Below the pieces are notes generated by a model that was not told the DNA's origin, did not search any database, and saw only the letters and a list, made by a program, of their open reading frames with translations. A stretch of DNA of 64,000 nucleotides from Stichopus chloronotus (Eukaryota > Echinodermata > Holothuroidea > Aspidochirotida > Stichopodidae): the NCBI GenBank assembly GCA_021234535.1, contig CM037830.1, forward strand, positions 3,074,170-3,138,169, read 5' to 3'. Position numbers and translations under genes: made by a program. Positions 59,001-64,000 of this stretch are shown here, one piece after another. Position 1 is the first letter of the stretch, and each line of letters opens with the position of its first letter.

Positions 59001-62000
59001 ACACATGGAATACAGCAAAAGCAAGACTGGGACTCTATGAGACTGATCAACACAGAACGGTATCGGCACACTGTTTCAGTTGTTTCATTTCAATAGAACA
59101 GGTGACAAAAGAAACAATCACTCCACTGGGCTGTGTACATAGATTAGCGCAACAGCTGAAAAGTGCTTACAATGGTGCAACACATGTTACACATGTTAAA
59201 ATGAATAAATTATGTACAAATACACAAACTGCATACATACAGGACACTGTTCAATAATTACATGCATTTTACTGCCATGTACTGTACTTATCGTAGTGCA
59301 CTATCCTGTTCTGTATGCTTGCAGCATCAATGGAGTCAATTAAACAATGGCGGAGCCACAGGCTCACTATAAAGTAGTACTACATAGCTATCTATCAACT
59401 TTGCAGATAAATTATGTAGAAAGTAGTAGCACTGTGGGTAGGTTTGTACATTTATACTGTAAAAATTTGTTGTAAGGCCCACAGTAACCAAGAATCCAGA
59501 CATTACTGAGTAGGCCTACTACTGCAGTATACAATAGCAGTTTAACAGAGTTTGAAGCAGGTACCCAGGTATCTTGATAACCAACGGAAAATGTCAGGAC
59601 CCTGTTCTGGGATTGCTACCACGATACAAAGTTTTCACAAACCAACGTCATTCATGTACGTGACAAAATTCATCATGTATGCCTAAGAACACTCGGTCAT
59701 GCCTGTACAAAAGAAATATGGTGTTATATTAACATGTATTAGTGAAACTTCACAACAACCTGGACTGCTGGTACCCAGGTCTGAAGTTTGGACCTGGCAG
59801 TTTACTGTACACTTATATCAGTGGATGCACACCTGACAATAGTTGTTTATGTGTAACATGTGTGTAAAGAATTTATGTTGTACTTGTCCCAATAACCAGT
59901 AACAAGTGAGTCACAATCACTCCGTACAGATAATTGGTTTATTACCCTTACACATTATACAGTAGCTCTGACTTGTATAATGTACATGTACTGTAAGAAG
60001 TACATAGAACTGGTTTCGTATGTAATAACCGCAGCACTGATAATGCACACTGCTTCATTTCAAAATCTATACCAGCGTCTAACTTGCAGCTGCTGTGTTC
60101 ACAGCTGTCTCGGTGTATTATTTATCTGCAGGCCGTTCATAATACCAGCCATCATGTGTGGCGCAACATTAAACAGCACAATGGTAGATTTGTGCAGGAC
60201 TGTGAAATTTAGTACATGTACGATGACTGAAATTGTTTCATTTTCTATGATTCTGTACAGATTCTATGGATGTATTCTCCACCGTTCAATATACCGTACC
60301 TTCAATATGTTGAAAATTTCACTGATGTTTCAAAACCTGCAATCAACGGCGGCATACGAGGCTATGACCTTGTGAACTCCTGTAAACACAGTAACTTCAC
60401 TGTCTGGTTAAAGGTCTCCAGAATTTGAGGGCATGTGAGGGAGGGAAAGTGATTTCCTTGATTTTTTTCAAACCTCATCTATTTTAAAAACATAATTTTT
60501 CACCCATTCGGTGAAAGAAAATTCACCACTATCCCATACCCTCATTAGAGACTTTAGAATCTTAGTACAGGCGACAAGAATCATATTCTGCTCATTGTTA
60601 AAATATCAGAACTAGCAGGAATCTCTGAAACTTACAGTCACTTTTGATTTATGAAAGAGGTAACATTTGGGTTGAACCACTAAAACGCAGCTGCTTTAAA
60701 GAAAATGTATTGTATGGAAAATTTAATTTGGGGAATATGTACAGTACAAACAGCATTTAAAGGATGTGTGACATGCATGTAGAGCTGCGCTAGCTTCATT
60801 AAAAGATGCAGAGTGAAACCCTGAATCACAATCCATTGGAATTTTCTTCATACAGTATCCATAACCTTTTTTGAGATATGACTTTTCAAAATTTGATGAA
60901 AATGCAAAACAGATGACATGGAGTGTTGCACACTGTCAGCACTTTTTTTTTGGTAACTCTTTATACTGTATATATTGTCTCTTAATACCTTTATTACTGG
61001 GTTGCACACTGGTAAGTGATATTTTTGAAGAGGAAAATACATGCTCCCAAAATAAAACCCTCTGGGCATATAGAATTCTCAACTGTCCTTGAAATACAGG
61101 TCTAGTAAACAAAGGATTATATGACATTAGACATATCATAGAAGCCAGTCTAAAGACAACACAAATTTGCATACTTATCCAATGTTTATTCATAATGCAG
61201 GTGTGGGATAGGCATTTGCCTGTAAAACTCTCAATATTTGATGGCCTTTTTTTTAATCGAATTTGTGGCTAGTTTAAACATTTTCATAATTAATACACCC
61301 AATAGTCTAAAATGTCACTTTCATGTTACATAATTGCCTTTACGATTTTTGAGAAATACACAATTTGGAATCCAGTCATAGAACAAAAGTTATTGGCGGA
61401 ACCCTCAATAGACTTGTGCCAGCTGATAATATTGAGGGAGTTTGGCAAGTACACCAAAGCTCATCTGGACCACTTACCTGTCTCAGCAAAACAGTTGCAC
61501 TAACATCTACCATATGCCAACAACAGTGCTGGCAACCTTCACACACCATGCCAAACACTGAAGCTGTGTGATAAACGAACTAGCACTCACTTCCCATTCT
61601 GATATCCCAGTAAATTAAGTTGCTACTATAGCACTCTTGGCACAACAGATAGGGGTACATTTGTTGAGCTGAGAAAAGTTATGGAGGGGGGGTCACCGAT
61701 GGTGAGTGAGTTTTCAAATTTGACAACAATATGCACATGATTTTGTGACTTACACAGTATTATTTTCTCAAAAGGTAATACTGTTACTAAACCTGTACTT
61801 CCATGCTAGCATGTTGAATAAAATTCTTCCTGTCTGTACTTCAATGCTCAGGTGTATATTACAGCTTGGATTCCATCAGAGGTAAGGAAATTTCTCCTCC
61901 CTCTCAAAAAGGGGGTAACCCCACATTATTTCCACAATCTTGGTTTGTTACTTAAGGAGAGGACACTTTGAAGCAATTTTTGAACTCAAATGAACTTTCA

Positions 62001-63651
62001 AACCTCTCTGATGATACACCTAAGCTATACAGGCCTTGACACAAATGTTTGTCCCCTTGAAACCACTAGTAACCTTTGCAAAGGACAGCATCAACTTGGA
62101 ATCAAGGATACTATAAATCCGCCTTTCCCGCCCCTCTCTCTTTGAGTGTCTGGCGGAATCTCTGCAGAGCTGCATAGAACCGGTTTACTGATATTAATTT
62201 TGGGCATGCTGATACATATTTAGAGTTTATGGCTACTGAAATTTCAGTTATAATACCAATTTAGAGTTCTAAATACCATAAAAGGCATCTGACCTTTAGT
62301 TGACACTTAATGTGGAAGAAGGGCAGATTGACTGAAGAATTTATGCTATGTCATGATTCACAAAGTGTAGAGATATTGATCCTAAATCACCTCCTACAGT
62401 ACAGGACAGTGGATTTAAGTGTGTGTTAAAAATGGCTGCTGGAAAGTTAAATGCACTTCAAACTGAAGGGTGCCAACAGTTGTCCAGGTGTTGTTACTAT
62501 AGCTTCTGGATTACACCTCCACGAAATGCTAATGTCTATTAGAAAGAAAACATTTACCACAGAGACTTGAAGTGAGCACAGGCTTTATAATCACCATAGC
62601 TAGTTGAGGACAGTCATATTCATGAATTCATCATCAAGTTCATTGAAACTCAAGGTCAATGAGACTGATATTGATCACCTGGTGTGTGAACTTACAGTCA
62701 GCTGTTTAAGTGACAATTACGTCATATCATGTGCAGTATCGTTGCATAAAACTGTTTCCAGGTACAAAGAAAGGCAAGATTGACGTAAACCGGCAATGCA
62801 GTCTGCTGTACCTGGTTGCACCAGCTACTGTACTATGCTCTTGTTAAAGTTACAGTATAATGTACAGTTTGAACTGACAATACTCTTATTTCTAAAGGTT
62901 ATCAACAAGTACGGTGCCTGCAAAACACTGAAAATTTTCTCACTGTGTTAAATACTGTAGTCAACAATTGAAAGACAACAGTGGTTTCTACGGCATTGAG
63001 GCATTCTATCGGCATTCTATGGCATTAAAACTGCAGTATATTAGTTATCACAAACGGTGTAAGGTTAATAGACAACTTAAAAACAATAGGATACAGTGAA
63101 GTCTTGTCAAGTTTGCCACACATTTCACAGTTTTTCAAGGTTATTGAACAAATCTGTGCTTTTTCCACAATTTAGATACAGACACCTGTCAGAGTAAATG
63201 TGCACAAGTTTGTACATGTGTGACAAAATGGACTTTGAGATTCCAAGAGTGGAACAACATAGGCTACTGTACAGCACAAAGCCACAGTTATATGTCCAGA
63301 ATGAATTGTATTACATGCAAAAACATGTACGGTAAAATGAGTATTAAACCTTACACTGTGAATGGGTGTGCAACAGAGGTTAGTTAAGATGTATGGATAA
63401 AGGCAATACATCAATCCCCCTCCCAGGGGGAGTACAAAACAGTACACTGCAGTCTGAGACAAACATCTAGACAAAATAAGACTTACTCCTTTTCTGTGAA
63501 ACTGCCTGAAGTATGGCTGTAAGGACATCTTGGTTCTTTTGCAGTCTGGCGCGGTTGTGATCCCTCCTTTTCAGTTGCTTGACTAACCTCCCAGAATAGA
63601 CCGAAACTCCATGGCGGAGATCCTTGACCATCTCAACGAGTTCACTATTGC
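42838..63651 (-). CDS. TBC1D30: TBC1 domain family member 30 (TBC1D30), 5'-incomplete, 10 exons
   Basis: A RabGAP; the vertebrate protein acts on RAB8 and affects primary cilium formation. Minus-strand exons 63651-63487, 58886-58825, 57605-57414, 55217-55032, 53387-53219, 52267-52099, 48105-48021, 46291-46030, 44733-44515 and 44036-42838 join in phase to about 900 residues (human 924 in the long form), with the N-terminus off the right edge. Order: basic N-terminal segment, WYDALRSMARLPFGIPPEFR, then the TBC domain with the arginine finger in IVKDLHRT (split by an intron) and the glutamine finger in VGYCQGFN, so a catalytically competent GAP. After YSMAPFPFP comes a conserved coiled segment and a long disordered tail opening with VINHLLIGK, as in the human protein. 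An internal duplicated PPSKD motif lies in the tail. Identity is very secure. Confidence 0.95.
44515..44733 (-). CDS. TBC1D30: TBC1D30 exon (ninth visible)
   Basis: Acceptor cttctcag|GTGACC and donor CCTG|GTAAGG. Encodes SVSPGAFG and MLERMNLDIMSLKKQYWRI, matching human MMMERMTTDINALKRQYSRI. Confidence 0.95.
45098..45366 (-). repeat. 88 bp tandem repeat, three copies
   Basis: In the TBC1D30 intron 44734-46029. ACATGC(A/G)CTT(T/C)AATTTCAAAG recurs at 45098, 45186 and 45274, each followed by ACAAAGACTTTCTGC and TTGAGGCAACTGTA. The flanking intron shows nothing else. Confidence 0.9.
46030..46291 (-). CDS. TBC1D30: TBC1D30 exon (eighth visible)
   Basis: Acceptor ttcaccaacag|ACTATA and donor ATGG|GTGAGA. 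Encodes TIYSMAPFPFPHLNEIREKY (end of the TBC region, near-identical to human) and an acidic stretch SDDEVDFDEDD. Confidence 0.95.
46568..47501 (-). mobile_element. Best-preserved hairpin-ended repeat element (both ends present)
   Basis: Read on the minus strand: perfect 11 bp hairpin GATTCCTTGCC / GGCAAGGAATC with 7-base loop (47501-47473), TATGCGATGGTGATGTCG, a GT microsatellite (47455-47437), TGACGCC, about five ~146 bp monomers, GATTCCTTGC complement (46599-46590), hairpin AAAGCC-TTTT-GGCTTT (46587-46572), CTGG (46571-46568), then T. It lies in TBC1D30 intron 46292-48020. It has no coding capacity. The architecture recalls Helentron-derived non-autonomous elements (DINE/pearl type); that assignment is inference. 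Confidence 0.75.
47437..47455. repeat. (CA)n microsatellite in the element
   Basis: Uninterrupted CA repeat of 19 bases between the GGCGTCACA junction and the terminal hairpin. Confidence 0.9.
48021..48105 (-). CDS. TBC1D30: TBC1D30 exon (seventh visible)
   Basis: Acceptor gcagag|CGCAGA (the upstream gcag would break frame) and donor TCAG|GTAAAA. Encodes ADEFYSRMGNLTNKMLRGQ and DDLIQ; human has ADEFYSTMGRLTQEML. Confidence 0.9.
48106..52098 (-). other. TBC1D30: TBC1D30 intron (4.0 kb)
   Basis: Mostly unique-looking AT-rich DNA. A 27 bp tandem duplication (CATGTCCAGTTGATTAAACA...) at 51871-51925, a repeat with ATACATTCAATA at 51958 and 52011, and a C-run near 51320-51330. ORFs of 60-123 codons near 49495-49969 overlap on both strands and are not recognised. 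Confidence 0.65.
52099..52267 (-). CDS. TBC1D30: TBC1D30 exon (sixth visible)
   Basis: Acceptor ttttgttcag|GGAGTT and donor GAAAA|GTAAGT. Encodes SYEPPLTNVFTMQWFLTLFA and on through LRVWDTLFLEGSEILLRTAL, the C-terminal half of the TBC fold. Confidence 0.97.
52268..53218 (-). other. TBC1D30: TBC1D30 intron (0.95 kb)
   Basis: Contains, at about 52795-52985, a patch of repeated AGGACCG/GAGGAC and ACAATAGA words including TTAAGGTTAGGGTTGAGG. It may be a worn transposon but no ends could be set. Confidence 0.5.
53219..53387 (-). CDS. TBC1D30: TBC1D30 exon (fifth visible)
   Basis: Acceptor cttaccaag|GTTATG and donor TCAG|GTTCGT. Encodes FLIDHVLPDNYFSNNLRAL and SVDMAVFRELLHFKMP, nearly identical to human TBC1D30. 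Confidence 0.97.
53388..55031 (-). other. TBC1D30: TBC1D30 intron (1.6 kb)
   Basis: Holds the repeat fragment at 54120-54380. The rest shows nothing recognisable. Confidence 0.7.
54120..54380 (-). repeat. Fragment of the ~143 bp monomer family with CA tail
   Basis: About 1.7 monomers: CTTCTTGAGATACTGTG, TTTTTCACGATTTGACCC, three TGACC blocks, CTTGTTGAGGTGTC, then a CA-rich tail with GGCATCACA. Reverse orientation, no terminal hairpins. Confidence 0.7.
55032..55217 (-). CDS. TBC1D30: TBC1D30 exon (fourth visible)
   Basis: Acceptor tattttgcag|GATTTA and donor TTTAAG|GTAAAA. Begins DLHRTGC, carrying the finger arginine, and holds RVVLKRVLLAYARWNKSVGY and YCQGFN with the finger glutamine. Confidence 0.98.
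55218..57413 (-). other. TBC1D30: TBC1D30 intron (2.2 kb)
   Basis: AT-rich; no gene or repeat array recognised. Confidence 0.65.
57414..57605 (-). CDS. TBC1D30: TBC1D30 exon (third visible)
   Basis: Acceptor ccattttcag|TGGTAT and donor GTCAAG|GTATGA. Encodes WYDALRSMARLPFGIPPEFR, the start of the TBC domain, and ends TNPDDDKLGSQIVK just before the catalytic D-x-x-R. Confidence 0.98.
57606..58824 (-). other. TBC1D30: TBC1D30 intron (1.2 kb)
   Basis: Contains an imperfect ~47 bp tandem duplication at 58588-58680 (ACACCTGTC(T/A)CAACA...AAGAGTGCATTTGT). Nothing else seen. Confidence 0.7.
58825..58886 (-). CDS. TBC1D30: TBC1D30 exon (second visible)
   Basis: Acceptor ttattaatcag|GAGAGG and donor AGACAG|GTATTA. 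Encodes EDAQLRFSIEPHPGKKSFRQ, aligning with human DTKLKFTLEPSLGQNGFQQ. Confidence 0.9.
58887..63486 (-). other. TBC1D30: TBC1D30 intron (4.6 kb)
   Basis: The longest intron of this gene. Rich in TACAGTA/TACTGTA words; several 60-130-codon ORFs but no recognisable protein, array or transposon end. Confidence 0.65.
63487..63651 (-). CDS. TBC1D30: TBC1D30 exon (first visible)
   Basis: Acceptor tgacacatcag|GCAATA and donor AGGA|GTAAGT. Encodes a helical, basic segment ELVEMVKDLRHGVSVYSGRL, LKRRDHNRARLQKNQDVLTA and ILQAVSQKR. It lies upstream of the TBC domain and looks like the N-terminal coiled region of the long isoform. In-phase entry shows at least one more 5' exon off window. Confidence 0.8.
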
Positions 63652-64000
63652 CTGATGTGTCAATAAAATGATAGAAATGTTCAACTTAAACTTGATGTGG
63701 AGATAAGATTAACTTACATAGCACACCCCTAGTTGTAGAATGTGTTATGTGGAACCATTGGTACTTAGACTGACACCTTAATGACTGGTCTCTCAAAACA
63801 TTACCATAGTCACACAATGTTTACATTTTAAAAACATGATTACCCTCTTTATTAAGCTTCAGGGAATCAACCATTTACATCTCTGCAAGGACATCTTACA
63901 GTAATTTTACTTTCAGTGTAACATCAGATCGTTTTGTGCGTATAAATTATCTATTTTTTTTTTTTTCTTATGCATATGTCAAGAAAGGAACAATCATAAG
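63652..64000 (-). other. TBC1D30: TBC1D30 intron (partial) to the right edge
   Basis: 349 bp of AT-rich sequence with a T-run near 63954-63966. No exon recognised. Confidence 0.65.

Noticed and set aside
59980..60375. 131-codon plus-strand ORF starting MYMYCKKYIELVSYV
   Set aside because: Hydrophobic and cysteine-rich from AT-rich codons, no family recognised, no splice context; lies in a TBC1D30 intron. Chance is likely.

Overview
The window is a stretch of metazoan nuclear DNA: AT-rich, with long introns, canonical GT-AG exon borders and many degenerate transposon copies. Protein similarity and repeat style suggest a marine invertebrate deuterostome. An echinoderm, perhaps a sea cucumber, is my best guess, but nothing here proves it. 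I see no bacterial genes, rRNA, tRNA or CRISPR.

Four protein-coding genes can be rebuilt exon by exon, with every splice phase agreeing. (1) METAP2 (methionine aminopeptidase 2) lies on the minus strand, exons 1-5 at 9761 down to 1140, and runs off the left edge. (2) CTSC (cathepsin C / dipeptidyl peptidase 1) lies on the plus strand, six exons from 10636 to 24199, complete at 454 residues. (3) CHCHD3/MIC19 (MICOS subunit) lies on the plus strand, seven exons from 27465 to 36150, complete as modelled at 161 residues. (4) TBC1D30 (a RabGAP of the RAB8/primary cilium type) lies on the minus strand, ten exons from 63651 down to 42838; its 5' end is beyond the right edge. METAP2 and CTSC are head to head with 874 bp between start codons. 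CHCHD3 and TBC1D30 converge on a 6.7 kb gap with no gene I can support.

Introns and gaps are rich in repeats. The commonest is a family built from a 143-148 bp monomer, present in at least eight places on both strands. Its better copies carry a terminal hairpin and CA/GT microsatellite at one end, and a second hairpin followed by CTGG or CTAG and then T at the other. That architecture resembles non-autonomous Helitron/Helentron elements. Each monomer holds a cluster of nuclear-receptor half-sites (AGGTCA spaced by 1 and by 4). Other mobile DNA: a LINE 3' remnant split by one of these elements and by a 354 bp TTAA-flanked MITE (CTSC intron 1), a dead Merlin-type transposase (CHCHD3 intron 1), and several unrelated minisatellites and tandem duplications.

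The genes are not an operon and share no pathway: a cytosolic aminopeptidase, a lysosomal protease, a mitochondrial inner-membrane organiser and a Rab GTPase-activating protein. The most interesting leads are the two-hairpin repeat family with its receptor-site arrays, an unrecognised antisense ORF with a signal-peptide-like start inside CTSC intron 2, and a perfect 32 bp palindrome downstream of CTSC.
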